Below, piece by piece: positions 10,687-19,405 of a DNA stretch of 64,000 nt. The DNA comes from Methanothermobacter sp. GTDB taxonomy: Archaea; Methanobacteriota; Methanobacteria; Methanobacteriales; Methanothermobacteraceae. Below the pieces are notes generated by a model. That model ran no database searches. It saw nothing but the letters and a program-made list of their open reading frames with translations, and was not told the origin of the DNA. Positions within the stretch are counted from its first letter, which is position 1. Each line of letters opens with the position of its first letter. A program made the translations under genes and the position numbers. The stretch is taken from the NCBI RefSeq assembly GCF_030055425.1, contig NZ_JASFYE010000001.1:178901-242900 (forward strand). Reading direction: 5' to 3'.

Positions 10687-11895
10687 ATGTTTCAAAGATT
10701 AGCTCCAGTCTGCATCTCAGCATTCATAATATTAATTCTATTAACAGAAGGCTCTTGCGCCATCGAAGAAGTTGAGGATCCCCTGAATAGCTCTGATGTT
10801 CTCGCGGCAAGCGTCATGGTTTCCAGTTTTATGGAAAAAAATAAGAAACTCCCTGAAAACGTCAGTGTGGGTAACAGGACACTTGACACCCCCTCCTATG
10901 CCTACGCCCTCAGCAGGGTACTTACCGGTTCAAAGGCGGTCGAAAACCAAACCGTTAATGGGCCCCAACTGGATATAAGGCGCATATCAGTGAAACTAAC
11001 AAAAAATCAGTACATGGAGATAGCCTCAAAATTCCGTGACTTAACTGCCAGGACACAATGCTGTCCAGCAACCATCTCCTTCAGCGGTGGTAGGATCGAC
11101 TTCTACAATATAGTCTATCTCCTATCAAAGATCGGCCGCTACAGACAATTTCATGGAAAACTTCCCTTAGCCATGCAGATCAACACCCCCATACCCATAA
11201 ATGCATACCGCATCGACTCCAAAACCATCGATACAAGGATAAAAAACCTGAAATCCCAGATCAGAAAAACAATTAACCTCATGAACCTTATTAATAAACG
11301 AATCAGATATTCCGGGAACAAAAAAACCATCATGAGGCTTCAGGGTAAACTGAAATACCTTGAAAAAAGATACAGTTATCTGAATGGCCAGCTCAGATAC
11401 TATGAGGGCCTCAGGAGCAGCCCATGGTACGTCCCAGCATCCCTCCGACGTTACATCAGGTCCACGGCCTACTGCAACATCACTGATCCCAATATAGTTT
11501 ACCTTGCCAGGGAGCTCTCAGGGAACACCACCCATTCCACTGCACTGAATCTCTTTAGCTGGGTCAGGGACAATATTGAGTACTCCTTCTACTACAGCAC
11601 CCGCTACGGTGCCTCAGGCACATTCAAGTACAGAACAGGAAACTGTGTGGACCAGGCCCACCTCATGGTTGCCCTTGCAAGGACCAGCGGTATACCGGCC
11701 CGTTATGTCCGTGGATACTGCAGGTTCATAAGCGGAAACTGGTATTCCCATGTTTGGGCCCAGGTATGGATAAGGGGTCGTGGCTGGGTGACAGCAGACA
11801 CCACCCACACCATGAACAACCTCGGACATGTTTATAACTGGAACACCACTGTGTCAGAGGTCAGGGAAGTGCTTCTGGAATATGATCTGCACTGA
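10687..11895 (+). CDS. Secreted pseudomurein endoisopeptidase-like protein (peptidase C71 / transglutaminase fold)
   Basis: 402 aa with an N-terminal signal sequence (about residues 1-25). Two pseudomurein-binding-repeat-like segments follow (about 35-78 and 103-158, with patterns such as MEKNKKLPENVSVGNRTL and ISFSGGRIDFYNIVYLL). A basic coiled linker spans about 175-235. The C-terminal transglutaminase-like domain carries Cys320 (GNCVDQAH), His355 (YSHVWAQV) and Asp371 (VTADTTH). This is the architecture of the phage enzymes PeiW and PeiP, which cut the epsilon-Ala-Lys isopeptide bond of pseudomurein. A cellular copy would act outside the membrane in wall growth, cell separation or autolysis. 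Activity is inferred from architecture and the intact triad. The cyclase-family gene follows 33 nt downstream. Confidence 0.85.
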   Translation: MFQRLAPVCISAFIILILLTEGSCAIEEVEDPLNSSDVLAASVMVSSFMEKNKKLPENVSVGNRTLDTPSYAYALSRVLTGSKAVENQTVNGPQLDIRRISVKLTKNQYMEIASKFRDLTARTQCCPATISFSGGRIDFYNIVYLLSKIGRYRQFHGKLPLAMQINTPIPINAYRIDSKTIDTRIKNLKSQIRKTINLMNLINKRIRYSGNKKTIMRLQGKLKYLEKRYSYLNGQLRYYEGLRSSPWYVPASLRRYIRSTAYCNITDPNIVYLARELSGNTTHSTALNLFSWVRDNIEYSFYYSTRYGASGTFKYRTGNCVDQAHLMVALARTSGIPARYVRGYCRFISGNWYSHVWAQVWIRGRGWVTADTTHTMNNLGHVYNWNTTVSEVREVLLEYDLH

Positions 11896-11928
11896 AACCT
11901 TATATCTCCACATGAGATATTATGATCC

Positions 11929-12501
11929 ATGAAAATCATTGACCTGACCCGCAGAATTGAGGATTCCATGCCTGTCTTTCCAGGTGATCCCCCTGTCAGA
12001 ATAAGGACACTTGAAGATGGAGATTATATTAACTCAGAAATAAAGATAGGATTGCACGCTGGAACACACATAGATGCGCCGGCACACATAAATTACTGTA
12101 GTGAGACCGTTGATGGGATAGGCTTTGAAAGACTGACAGGACAGGGCTTCCTTATATCACCCAAAACGGTTAAAATTCCTGATGGAGACATTGCGGTTCT
12201 GAGAACCGGGTGGGACTCAAAGTGGGGTCTGGAGGAATACTTCAGAGACTACAAAGGCATTCCCATGGATCTTGCAGAGAAACTGGTTGATCATGGAGTG
12301 AAGGGGGTGTGCACAGACGGGCCCAGCGTTGACATGCCCGGGAAAACAGCTGTACACAGACTCCTCCTTGAAAACGGGATCTGGATAGTTGAAAACATGA
12401 AGAACACTGATATGGTTCCAGAAAAATTCAGAATGTTCGTTGTTCCACTGAATGTGAGGGCGGAGGCCTCACCAGTAAGGGTATTTGTCGTTACAGACTA
12501 A
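11929..12501 (+). CDS. Cyclase-family metal-dependent hydrolase (kynurenine formamidase-like)
   Basis: 190 aa, cytosolic. The N-terminus IIDLTRRIEDSMPVFPGDPP and the metal-binding motif HAGTHIDAPAH (residues 44-54) define the cyclase family (Pfam Cyclase), which includes N-formylkynurenine formamidase and isatin hydrolase. Members hydrolyse amide or lactam bonds with a divalent metal. The methanogen substrate is unknown; no tryptophan-degradation genes are nearby. Short TATA-like elements (CTTATATCTCC) lie between it and the upstream peptidase gene, so it may have its own promoter with almost no leader. A diverged copy of its last ~16 nt appears again 48 nt downstream (see the repeat entry). 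Confidence 0.8.
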   Translation: MKIIDLTRRIEDSMPVFPGDPPVRIRTLEDGDYINSEIKIGLHAGTHIDAPAHINYCSETVDGIGFERLTGQGFLISPKTVKIPDGDIAVLRTGWDSKWGLEEYFRDYKGIPMDLAEKLVDHGVKGVCTDGPSVDMPGKTAVHRLLLENGIWIVENMKNTDMVPEKFRMFVVPLNVRAEASPVRVFVVTD

Positions 12502-12545
12502 CCATCATTGAAGCCCCCAACCATGATACTATTTGCCGTTACAGA
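12482..12545 (+). repeat. Short tandem duplication of the cyclase gene's 3' end
   Basis: TATTTGTCGTTACAGA (12482-12497) at the end of the coding region recurs as TATTTGCCGTTACAGA (12530-12545) after the stop, 15 of 16 identical at a period of 48. Similarity continues weakly on both sides. It looks like a decayed local duplication. Confidence 0.5.
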
Positions 12546-12549
12546 GCGA

Positions 12550-13071
12550 TCATCTCTCTATTTTCTCCCAGAGCACCCTTCCATCGTCTCTCACTGACCT
12601 GAAATAGCCCTTTCTCTCAAGGTTTCTCAGTATCTGAACCATGTTCTCAAGTTTCATGTCCCTGAACCCTATCTCATTTAAAAAGCCAAGCAGTTCCTCG
12701 GCTGTGGATCTTTCATCAGGCAGCAGGCGGTAGATCTGTGACTGGAAGGAGGTCAGATCCCTTTCAGGTTTCTGGGTGAGTGCATGGAAGTACTCCCTGT
12801 ACCTTTTAAGGTCAGATATGCGGGATTCCTTCTCGGCTATGATTGCATTGAGGTCCTGTATTATTTTATCCTTCTCAGCCATGAGCCCCTCAAGTTCAGC
12901 TATTTTTCTTTCCCTGAGTCTAAGGGTCTCCTCAAGTTTCTTAACCCTTCCTGAGTTCTCTGAATTCTCCCTGCACTTCCTGAGATCCATCTTGAGCTTG
13001 CTTATCTCAAGCATGCATGCCTTGACAAGAAGCTTGAGCTGTTCCTTTTCTGAATCCCTCATGAACTTCAT
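12550..13071 (-). CDS. Coiled-coil protein with a C-terminal helix-turn-helix-like region, unknown function
   Basis: 173 aa. Residues 5-95 are a long, highly charged coiled coil with leucines in heptad positions (for example KLEETLRLRERKIAELEGL). Residues 105-170 look like a winged helix: DERSTAEELLGFLNEIG, then LENMVQILRNLERKGYFRSVR, which resembles recognition helix plus wing. No signal peptide or cysteines. The likely arrangement is a dimerising coiled coil joined to a DNA-binding domain, so a transcription regulator is possible but unproven. Start ATG at 13071 has AAGGGG 5 nt upstream. It lies alone between a convergent cyclase-family gene and the PAP2 gene. I do not recognise a named family. 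Confidence 0.75.
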   Translation of the reverse strand: MKFMRDSEKEQLKLLVKACMLEISKLKMDLRKCRENSENSGRVKKLEETLRLRERKIAELEGLMAEKDKIIQDLNAIIAEKESRISDLKRYREYFHALTQKPERDLTSFQSQIYRLLPDERSTAEELLGFLNEIGFRDMKLENMVQILRNLERKGYFRSVRDDGRVLWEKIER

Positions 13072-13226
13072 GGTACCCCTTTCCCTTTAATTAAATATCA
13101 CTTGGAACCTTAAAAACCTTCCTGAATTCATCCTGGGATACCAGATAGAGTTATATAGCGAAAAAATCTCCATGTATTCCTTAAAATGGGAACGTGGAAA
13201 ATAAAACAATAAGACCGCCATGAGCA

Positions 13227-13844
13227 TCATTCAAGCCTTTCGAAATTGCAGAGACCAAAACACTTAACCCTTTCCTCCACCTTCAAAGCCGCAATGGCAC
13301 ATAGAACTCCAAGGAGTGCCCCCGCAATGACATCACTGGGGTAATGTAGACCAAGGCACACCCTTGAAACACCAACAAGGGAAGCAAGCAGCATGAAAAG
13401 CCATAACCTCCCAAATTTAAAGTAGAGTGCCAGAAAACCGCTGAAAGCGGCCACTGTGTGCCCTGATGGCATGGAGTAGCCGCCTGCTGTTGTGGTGTGC
13501 TTCACCCAGCTGAGAACCTCATAGGGCCTTGGCCTTGCAATAACGGCCTTCAGGAATTCACTGAGAAAGAAGCCCATGACAAGGGCTGTGAGTGCAATGA
13601 AAGCAGCCTCCTTCTCATCCTCCCCGCCAAAAATGTAGAGTGTGAGGCACAGCAGCACCCAGAAGATCTGGGTTCCTCCAAGGGTTATGATCTGCATCAG
13701 TGCATCAAGAATGGGCGAAGTGATTGCTGAATTAAAGAAATAGAGAATGTAGGTATCAATACCCGTAAATGAAAGAAACGGATGCATCAAAAAATAGAGA
13801 ATGGATACATCGACACCGGTAAATGAAAAAAATGGATGCATCAT
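13227..13844 (-). CDS. PAP2-family membrane phosphatase
   Basis: 205 aa with about six membrane segments. The three-part phosphatase signature is complete: [19 protein letters not shown] and [13 protein letters not shown]. Such enzymes dephosphorylate lipid pyrophosphates on the outer membrane face, such as recycled undecaprenyl or dolichyl carriers; a role in recycling the wall-precursor lipid carrier is reasonable but inferred. The ATG at 13844 directly abuts the TAA of asd, so translation is probably coupled and the gene closes the lysine/aromatic operon. The first 36 residues consist of two copies of one 18-residue unit ([17 protein letters not shown] and [17 protein letters not shown]), so Met20 is an alternative start that would give a family-typical N-terminus. 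Confidence 0.85.
   Translation of the reverse strand: MMHPFFSFTGVDVSILYFLMHPFLSFTGIDTYILYFFNSAITSPILDALMQIITLGGTQIFWVLLCLTLYIFGGEDEKEAAFIALTALVMGFFLSEFLKAVIARPRPYEVLSWVKHTTTAGGYSMPSGHTVAAFSGFLALYFKFGRLWLFMLLASLVGVSRVCLGLHYPSDVIAGALLGVLCAIAALKVEERVKCFGLCNFERLE
13735..13842 (-). repeat. Two tandem 54-bp units at the 5' end of the PAP2 gene
   Basis: Unit 1 (13842-13789) and unit 2 (13788-13735) match at about 44 of 54 positions and both start with GATGCATCC. They keep the reading frame and encode an 18-residue repeat. The divergence shows the duplication is old and not an assembly artefact. Confidence 0.8.
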
Positions 13845-14888
13845 TTACAGTATCTCATTTATAAGTTCTGCATTCAGGATCGATGCCCCTGCGGCTCCCC
13901 TCACAGTGTTGTGGCCTACAAGGACATATCTAAGGCTGTTACTGAATGCCGCATCCTTCCTGAGTCTTCCAACAGTGACTGACATTCCACCATCCCTGTC
14001 CCTGTCCATCCTTGGCTGGGGTCTGTTCTCCTCATCCAGGACCACAACAGGTTTTTCAGGTGCTGAGTGAAGGCCCAGTTTCTGTGGGAGCCCCTGGAAC
14101 CCGTCCATGACCTCCTTTATATCCTCAATTTCAAATTCATCGTCCAGTTCCACAAAGACCGCTTCTGTGTGACCATCAACAACAGGAACACGGTGGCATG
14201 ATGCGCTCACACCGAAACTTGCAGGTTTAACCACACCATCGTCAAGTTCACCGAGTAGGTGAAGGGTCTCGGTTTCAATCTTCTCCTCCTCGCCTCCAAT
14301 ATACGGGACGATGTTGTCAAGTATCGCCATGGATGGCACCCCACTGTACCCTGCACCTGAAACCGCCTGCATGGTGGAGACATAGACCCTCTTTATGGTG
14401 TAGCTGTCATAGATGGGCTTAAGAGTGAGGGTAAGTGCTATGGTGGAGCAGTTGGGATTGGTTATGATGAAGCCATCCCATCCCCTCCTCCTCTGCTGAA
14501 CCTCTATGAGGTCCAGGAACTCAGGGTTGACCTCAGGGATTACCAGAGGAACATCGGGTTCCATTCGCATTGCACTGGCATTTGAAGCCACGATGTACTT
14601 CTCAGCAAATTTTGGCTCAACCTTCCGTGCCACATCTGCTGGAAGTGCAGAGAACAGTATGTCCACATCCCCCACACTTGCAGGGTCCGTTTCAACAACC
14701 TCTATATCCCTTACAGACTCAGGCATCTCACTGTCAAGGTACCAGTTTGCAACCTCCCCATAGGGTTTTCCAGCGGACCTTGAAGATGCCGCGAGGGTTG
14801 TAAGTTCAAATTCAGGATGATTCTCAAGCATCTCAATAAACCGCTGTCCAACCATCCCTGTTGCTCCAAGAACACCAACATTAACCAT
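13845..14888 (-). CDS. asd: Aspartate-semialdehyde dehydrogenase
   Basis: NADPH-dependent reduction of aspartyl phosphate to aspartate semialdehyde, the branch point to lysine, threonine and methionine. 347 aa. The N-terminal Rossmann motif is [10 protein letters not shown], the active-site Cys is in [11 protein letters not shown], and the C-terminal catalytic region includes SASCHRVPV. It is of the archaeal/fungal ASADH branch. The ATG at 14888 has GGTGG 6 nt upstream. It is the seventh gene in a row that starts with shikimate kinase, and lies 12 nt from dapB. Its product also feeds the homocysteine route whose genes lie at the right edge of the window (62774-64000). Confidence 0.96.
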   Translation of the reverse strand: MVNVGVLGATGMVGQRFIEMLENHPEFELTTLAASSRSAGKPYGEVANWYLDSEMPESVRDIEVVETDPASVGDVDILFSALPADVARKVEPKFAEKYIVASNASAMRMEPDVPLVIPEVNPEFLDLIEVQQRRRGWDGFIITNPNCSTIALTLTLKPIYDSYTIKRVYVSTMQAVSGAGYSGVPSMAILDNIVPYIGGEEEKIETETLHLLGELDDGVVKPASFGVSASCHRVPVVDGHTEAVFVELDDEFEIEDIKEVMDGFQGLPQKLGLHSAPEKPVVVLDEENRPQPRMDRDRDGGMSVTVGRLRKDAAFSNSLRYVLVGHNTVRGAAGASILNAELINEIL

Positions 14889-14900
14889 AATACCACCCTA

Positions 14901-15725
14901 TCATTTTATTCCAAGCACATCCCCCATATCCATTATCTTTCCGGGTTCTGCGTGTTCAATGAACCTCAATGCCCTTATAACTCCACCTATAAATGCGTCC
15001 CTGCTGTGGGCCCTGTGGACTATTTCAAGGCGTTCACCATCACCTGCAAAGAGGACTATGTGGTCCCCCACTATGTCACCGCCCCTCACAGCATGGACAC
15101 CTATCTCATCACGGGTCCTCTCACCTGTGAGACCGGACCTCCCATGAACCGCCACCTCATCGGGTTTCCTGGATGTGGCCTCTGCGATAACCTCCAGTGC
15201 ACGCACAGCGGTACCTGAAGGGGCGTCCTTCTTGTGTCGGTGGTGGGCCTCTATGATCTCAACGTCATAATCAGAGAGTACCGGTGCCAGATCAGAAAGT
15301 ACCTTGAAGAAGACGTTGACGCCCACCGCCATGTTTGGTGAGATAACAGCCCTCACACCTGTCCTCTCAATGGATTCCCTGATGGTTTGCATCTGCTCAT
15401 CTGAAAATCCTGTTGTTCCAACCACAAGGTTAACCCCTGCTTTGGTCGCTGTCTTTATGGTTTCAACAGCTGCAGGTGCCACTGTGAAGTCAACTAGAAC
15501 GTCGGGTTCTGTCTCTCTGAGTGTTTTGGCAAGGTCAGATGCGTCGCTTACCTTAACACCCACTTCGCCTGTGGCTGTAAATTCACCTATATCCCTTCCC
15601 TTAAGGGGTGTTCCCGGGGCCTCGATTGCAGCCACAAGCTCCATGTCATCCTCTTCAAGCACCCTCTTTATTATTCCAGATCCCATGCGCCCGCAGGCGC
15701 CGGTAACCGCAACCTTGATCATCAT
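14901..15725 (-). CDS. dapB: 4-Hydroxy-tetrahydrodipicolinate reductase
   Basis: Reduces the DapA product with NAD(P)H in the diaminopimelate route to lysine. 274 aa; Rossmann motif VTGACGRMGSGI at the N-terminus and the signature EAHHRHKKDAPSGTA in the catalytic domain. Two ATGs stand together at 15725 and 15722; GAGGTG lies 3 nt before the first. The gene is 14 nt downstream of dapA and 12 nt upstream of asd. Lysine is also a cross-link residue of pseudomurein, so demand for this pathway is high in this lineage. Length and motifs are normal. Confidence 0.96.
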   Translation of the reverse strand: MMIKVAVTGACGRMGSGIIKRVLEEDDMELVAAIEAPGTPLKGRDIGEFTATGEVGVKVSDASDLAKTLRETEPDVLVDFTVAPAAVETIKTATKAGVNLVVGTTGFSDEQMQTIRESIERTGVRAVISPNMAVGVNVFFKVLSDLAPVLSDYDVEIIEAHHRHKKDAPSGTAVRALEVIAEATSRKPDEVAVHGRSGLTGERTRDEIGVHAVRGGDIVGDHIVLFAGDGERLEIVHRAHSRDAFIGGVIRALRFIEHAEPGKIMDMGDVLGIK

Positions 15726-15739
15726 AACACCTCAGGGAT

Positions 15740-16630
15740 TCAGATGAGTGCCAGTTCCTCAAGTACCAGCCTCAGTTTCTCACGGCTGCTGTCCTGTAGG
15801 GGTGCCAGCGGCATCCTGACATGACCTGCAGGCCTTCCCATCATGTTGAGGGCCTCCTTGACAGGGACGGGGTTGCTCTCGATGAAAAGGACCTTCATGA
15901 GGCTGTACAGTTCATAGTGGGTTTTCATTGCAGACTCAAAGTCCCCTGAGAGGGCCTCGTTGACGAGGCGGCTCATACGGGCCGGGTCGACGTTCGCCAC
16001 AACAGATATGACACCCTCTGCACCCATTGAGATCATCGGGAGTGTGAGGTTATCGTTACCTGAGAGTATGATAAAATCATCAGTGCCCTGGTCCATGAGC
16101 CGTGATTTCAGCATGGAGATCTTATCCAGGTCGGGGCTAGCCTCCTTTATACCGGTTATACCGTCGAGCTTTGCAAGTTCAGATACCGTGTCAACGTCGA
16201 TGTCCGTACCTGTCCTTGATGGCACATTGTAGATTATTAGGGGTATCTCCGATGCCTCCTCCAGCATCCGGTAATGTTCAATGAGCCCATGGGCCTGGGG
16301 TTTGTTGTAGTAGGGTGTTATCACCAGGGCCGCGTCTGCACCTGCATCCCCTGCATACCTTACAAGGCCAAGGGCCTCCCTTGAGGAGTTGCTCCCTGCC
16401 CCTGCAATGGTCTTAACACGCCCGTTAACCTCATCCACCAGTATGTCAATCATTCTCCTCTGTTCCTCATGGGTTATGGTTGCTGATTCACCTGTTGTGC
16501 CGGCAACCAGCAAACCGTCAACCCCATTCTCAATTAGGTAGTTTATGTTTTCCCGCAGCCCGGCCTCATCCACCCGGTCATCCTCTGTGAATGGAGTCAC
16601 CATGGCCACTACTGTGCCTTCAATATTCAT
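15740..16630 (-). CDS. dapA: 4-Hydroxy-tetrahydrodipicolinate synthase
   Basis: Condenses aspartate semialdehyde with pyruvate, the first committed step to lysine. 296 aa TIM barrel of the DapA/NAL family. The Schiff-base Lys is in [12 protein letters not shown] and the catalytic Tyr in [10 protein letters not shown]; the substrate-binding GTTGES motif is also present. Its ATG at 16630 overlaps the TGA of aspartokinase by 4 nt (ATGA), indicating translational coupling. Order lysC-dapA-dapB-asd follows the start of the pathway. Confidence 0.96.
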   Translation of the reverse strand: MNIEGTVVAMVTPFTEDDRVDEAGLRENINYLIENGVDGLLVAGTTGESATITHEEQRRMIDILVDEVNGRVKTIAGAGSNSSREALGLVRYAGDAGADAALVITPYYNKPQAHGLIEHYRMLEEASEIPLIIYNVPSRTGTDIDVDTVSELAKLDGITGIKEASPDLDKISMLKSRLMDQGTDDFIILSGNDNLTLPMISMGAEGVISVVANVDPARMSRLVNEALSGDFESAMKTHYELYSLMKVLFIESNPVPVKEALNMMGRPAGHVRMPLAPLQDSSREKLRLVLEELALI

Positions 16631-17847
16631 TCAAGAACACCCCTTACAAGTTCATACGCCTTTTTACCATCATTCCAGTCAACAAATATAACCACAGATG
16701 TCTGTGAGGATGAAATTTCAACTATGTTAAGGTCATTATCCCTGAGGGGCTTGGTGATCTCGGATATTATGCCCGGAGTGTCTATGAAGTCAGGGCTGGA
16801 TATGGTTATCATGGCAATATCCCTTCCCAGGGAGAGTGAACTGAGGTTATCATCCGCAATGACCACATCATGGAGGAGCCTGTGCGCCTCATCGGCGTCC
16901 TTCTTATCAACGAATATTGTAACGGAGTTCTGGCCTGTTGAAATTCCTATGATGTTGATGGAGTTCTCTGCAAGCTTTGAGGTTAACTTTGCCAGTATAC
17001 CTGGCTTGTTGAGTATCTTCTCCCCCACAACCGCAACCACAGATATTGGTTCAGGGTTGAGTGTTGTTGTCTTGACCATCTTATTCTTTGACGGGCCTAT
17101 GATTTCAGTGCCCGGGGCTGAGAGATCCCCATGCTCGAAACCTATGATCTTTGCATTGATATCCGGGTCCTTGTATTTCAGGGCATGTGGGTGTAGTACC
17201 TGCGCCCCATGGGTTGCAAGATCCCTCATCTCCTCAACAGAGATCTTGTCAAGCTTCTTTGCGCCCTGTAGTTTATTTGGATCCGTTGACATGACACCCC
17301 CAACATCGGTTACTATTATAACCTCATCCGCCTTCAGGCAGTGTCCCAGGAGGAAGGCTGTGATGTCACTTCCACCCCTTCCCAGGGTTGTTATGTAACC
17401 ATTGGGGTCCCTACCAAGGAACCCGCACACCACAGGTATTATTCCCTGGTCAAGGAGTTTGAGGAGTTCCTTTGACTTCTTCTCGGTTGCCTCAAAGTCC
17501 ACCTTAGCATTTAAAAGGTTGCTGTCGGTTATTATTGGCCATTCATCCATAAAGGGGTCTATGTATTCAGATTTAACTCCAAGTGCCTCTATTGCAGAGG
17601 AGAATATCCTTACACTGGTCATTTCACCCATGGATACTATTTCAGCCAGCTGCTTTTCTGTAACAGCATCTTCCATTGCCTCATCAACTATCTGAAGGAG
17701 TTCATCTGTTGTCTTATTGATGGCAGATACAACAACAACGACCTTCTTGCCCTTCATGTACTCCTTCACGACAGAACGGGCCGCCTTTTTAATTCGTCTA
17801 CCATTTCCTATAGATGTACCGCCAAATTTAGCAACTATTAACTCCAT
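16627..17847 (-). CDS. lysC: Aspartate kinase with two ACT domains
   Basis: Phosphorylates aspartate at the head of the lysine/threonine/methionine pathway. 406 aa. The kinase domain begins with [12 protein letters not shown] and includes the [20 protein letters not shown] nucleotide/aspartate region. Residues from about 265 form two ACT domains (starting [14 protein letters not shown] and [13 protein letters not shown]), the usual sites of feedback inhibition by lysine or threonine. The ATG at 17847 has AGGTTA upstream. It overlaps dapA by 4 nt and follows rps17e by 46 nt. Which end product inhibits it cannot be read from the sequence. Confidence 0.96.
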   Translation of the reverse strand: MELIVAKFGGTSIGNGRRIKKAARSVVKEYMKGKKVVVVVSAINKTTDELLQIVDEAMEDAVTEKQLAEIVSMGEMTSVRIFSSAIEALGVKSEYIDPFMDEWPIITDSNLLNAKVDFEATEKKSKELLKLLDQGIIPVVCGFLGRDPNGYITTLGRGGSDITAFLLGHCLKADEVIIVTDVGGVMSTDPNKLQGAKKLDKISVEEMRDLATHGAQVLHPHALKYKDPDINAKIIGFEHGDLSAPGTEIIGPSKNKMVKTTTLNPEPISVVAVVGEKILNKPGILAKLTSKLAENSINIIGISTGQNSVTIFVDKKDADEAHRLLHDVVIADDNLSSLSLGRDIAMITISSPDFIDTPGIISEITKPLRDNDLNIVEISSSQTSVVIFVDWNDGKKAYELVRGVLE

Positions 17848-17893
17848 TAACCTTCACAACCTTTTAAATGTTGAAAATGGAAAAAAATCAAAA

Positions 17894-18082
17894 TTATTTC
17901 TGCTGGCTGATTATCCTTGTAATGTAACCTGCGATCTTGTTCCTGAGGTGTTTTGTGCTGACTGTTGAGAACTCCTCCACAAGTTTCTTGTTTTTATCAA
18001 AATCAGATGTGAATTTACCTGGGTGAGTTTCTATCAGTTCTTTCGCGATTCTTTTTACAAAGGAAGTTCTTATGTTTCCCAT
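17894..18082 (-). CDS. rps17e: Small ribosomal subunit protein eS17
   Basis: 62 aa, highly basic, matching the short archaeal form of eS17 (begins [18 protein letters not shown] and contains [15 protein letters not shown]). Part of the 30S head, binding 16S rRNA. It sits between chorismate mutase (1 nt gap) and aspartokinase, so a ribosomal protein is embedded in an amino-acid operon. Its start ATG at 18082 follows GGAGGCAAT. Confidence 0.96.
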   Translation of the reverse strand: MGNIRTSFVKRIAKELIETHPGKFTSDFDKNKKLVEEFSTVSTKHLRNKIAGYITRIISQQK

Positions 18083-18083
18083 T

Positions 18084-18380
18084 TCATTGCCTCCTTAACA
18101 GTTCTTTCTGTTCAGTTTTGCTTAGATCCATCAGAATCTTCATCAGCTGTATGAGCTTATCCTCATTGATACCATAGGCCCTGGCGATTCTTCGGGTCCT
18201 CTCTATGATCTCAAGCTCCCTCTCAGGGTCGAATATTTCCATTCCCAGGGCAACTTTGGCCTCAGCTATCTCACGTGCAAGGGATGTCCGTGAGGATATG
18301 AGGTCAAGGATCTCCCTGTCTATTCTATCTATTTCCCTTCTGGACCTTTTAAGGGTTTCCAGTGCTCTGGATTCGTCCAT
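18084..18380 (-). CDS. Chorismate mutase (AroQ type)
   Basis: 98 aa from the ATG at 18380, chosen because GGGGA lies 7 nt upstream; a GTG 12 codons earlier lacks a good site. All-helical AroQ fold: [20 protein letters not shown] with the first active-site Arg, then [14 protein letters not shown] with catalytic Arg and Lys, and [14 protein letters not shown]. Converts chorismate to prephenate for phenylalanine and tyrosine. It lies between shikimate kinase (41 nt upstream) and rps17e (1 nt downstream), in line with the aromatic pathway. Stand-alone monofunctional form, normal length. Confidence 0.9.
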   Translation of the reverse strand: MDESRALETLKRSRREIDRIDREILDLISSRTSLAREIAEAKVALGMEIFDPERELEIIERTRRIARAYGINEDKLIQLMKILMDLSKTEQKELLRRQ

Positions 18381-18421
18381 AAAACATTCCCCGAGCTTCA
18401 AAGCTTTAAGGGTCACCGGGA

Positions 18422-19282
18422 TCAGTCAAGCACATGTGTACCCTGGTTATCCACTGATGTTACAGTAACATTGCCCTCAAGGTTCTCCCATGAATCAATG
18501 ACCTTCCCTGCAGAATCCTCATCAGCCAGCGCCACAAATGCTGGTCCTGTGCCTGAAAGACCCGCTGAGAGGGCACCTGCCTCAAGGGCATCGAGGGCTA
18601 TTCCCGGATCGAATCCCAGGGATGCACAATAGAGTATCCCGTTGAGTGTCAGTGCACTGTGCACCCTGCCCTCAAGGACCTCCCTGAAGGCTATGTCAAC
18701 CCAGGGGGCCAGCAGCTTCATCCTCGGGACATCTGATTGTGCAGTCAGTGATTTTCTGTCCGGCATGTATATTAATACCTTTTGATTTTCCATTTCCTTC
18801 CTGCAGATTATACGCCTTGCCATGTTATCTGTCACGGTGAGGCCCCCATAGAATGATGCGCTTGCATCATCATAGGCACCAGTCACCGTCACCCCCGCCC
18901 TGAGGGATGCGTCAACTGCCATGTTGAGCATCTCACGTCCATCCATGGGTTCCAGCTGAAATTCCTCTGATATGAGTTCAGAAACCGCCATCACGGTGGC
19001 GTTGGATGCCGCGCTGCTGCTTGAGAGACCGCTCGCAACGGGTAAATCAGAGGCTGTGACCAACCTCACACCAGTATCAACGCCGTAATGCTCAAGGACC
19101 ATCTCTGTGCATAGCTCTATGAGTGCTGTGTCTGCACCCTCAAGGGAGATGCACTCTATACCTGAATCTATGAGTTTGGCCTCTGCCCTGACATTGAGGC
19201 CTATACCGAATGCTGAGCCCCTTCCTGTTGCAATGGCATTTATAACTGTGGCTGATCCAGGTGCTCTTACTGCTTTTCTCAA
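18422..19282 (-). CDS. aroK: Archaeal shikimate kinase (GHMP family)
   Basis: 286 aa. GHMP-type ATP-binding motif LPVASGLSSSSAASNA identifies the archaeal shikimate kinase, unrelated to the bacterial AroK fold. It phosphorylates shikimate with ATP. The N-terminus AVRAPGSATVINAIATGRGSA is the substrate-binding strand typical of the family. The start is TTG at 19282, with GGAGTGAT 3 nt upstream and no competing ATG nearby; TTG is common in this lineage. A TATA-like TTATATAAAC lies upstream in the divergent interval shared with sppA. First gene of the run aroK, chorismate mutase, rps17e, lysC, dapA, dapB, asd, PAP2. Confidence 0.93.
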   Translation of the reverse strand: MRKAVRAPGSATVINAIATGRGSAFGIGLNVRAEAKLIDSGIECISLEGADTALIELCTEMVLEHYGVDTGVRLVTASDLPVASGLSSSSAASNATVMAVSELISEEFQLEPMDGREMLNMAVDASLRAGVTVTGAYDDASASFYGGLTVTDNMARRIICRKEMENQKVLIYMPDRKSLTAQSDVPRMKLLAPWVDIAFREVLEGRVHSALTLNGILYCASLGFDPGIALDALEAGALSAGLSGTGPAFVALADEDSAGKVIDSWENLEGNVTVTSVDNQGTHVLD

Positions 19283-19405
19283 CCTATCACTCCAAACAGT
19301 TCATATACCTAAATTATATAAAACTATTTATATAATGGGTTGTAGTCTAATTAATACAAAACCAGAAAAATTTAGGATGGGAGGTAAATCTGAAGGTCTG
19401 ATATC

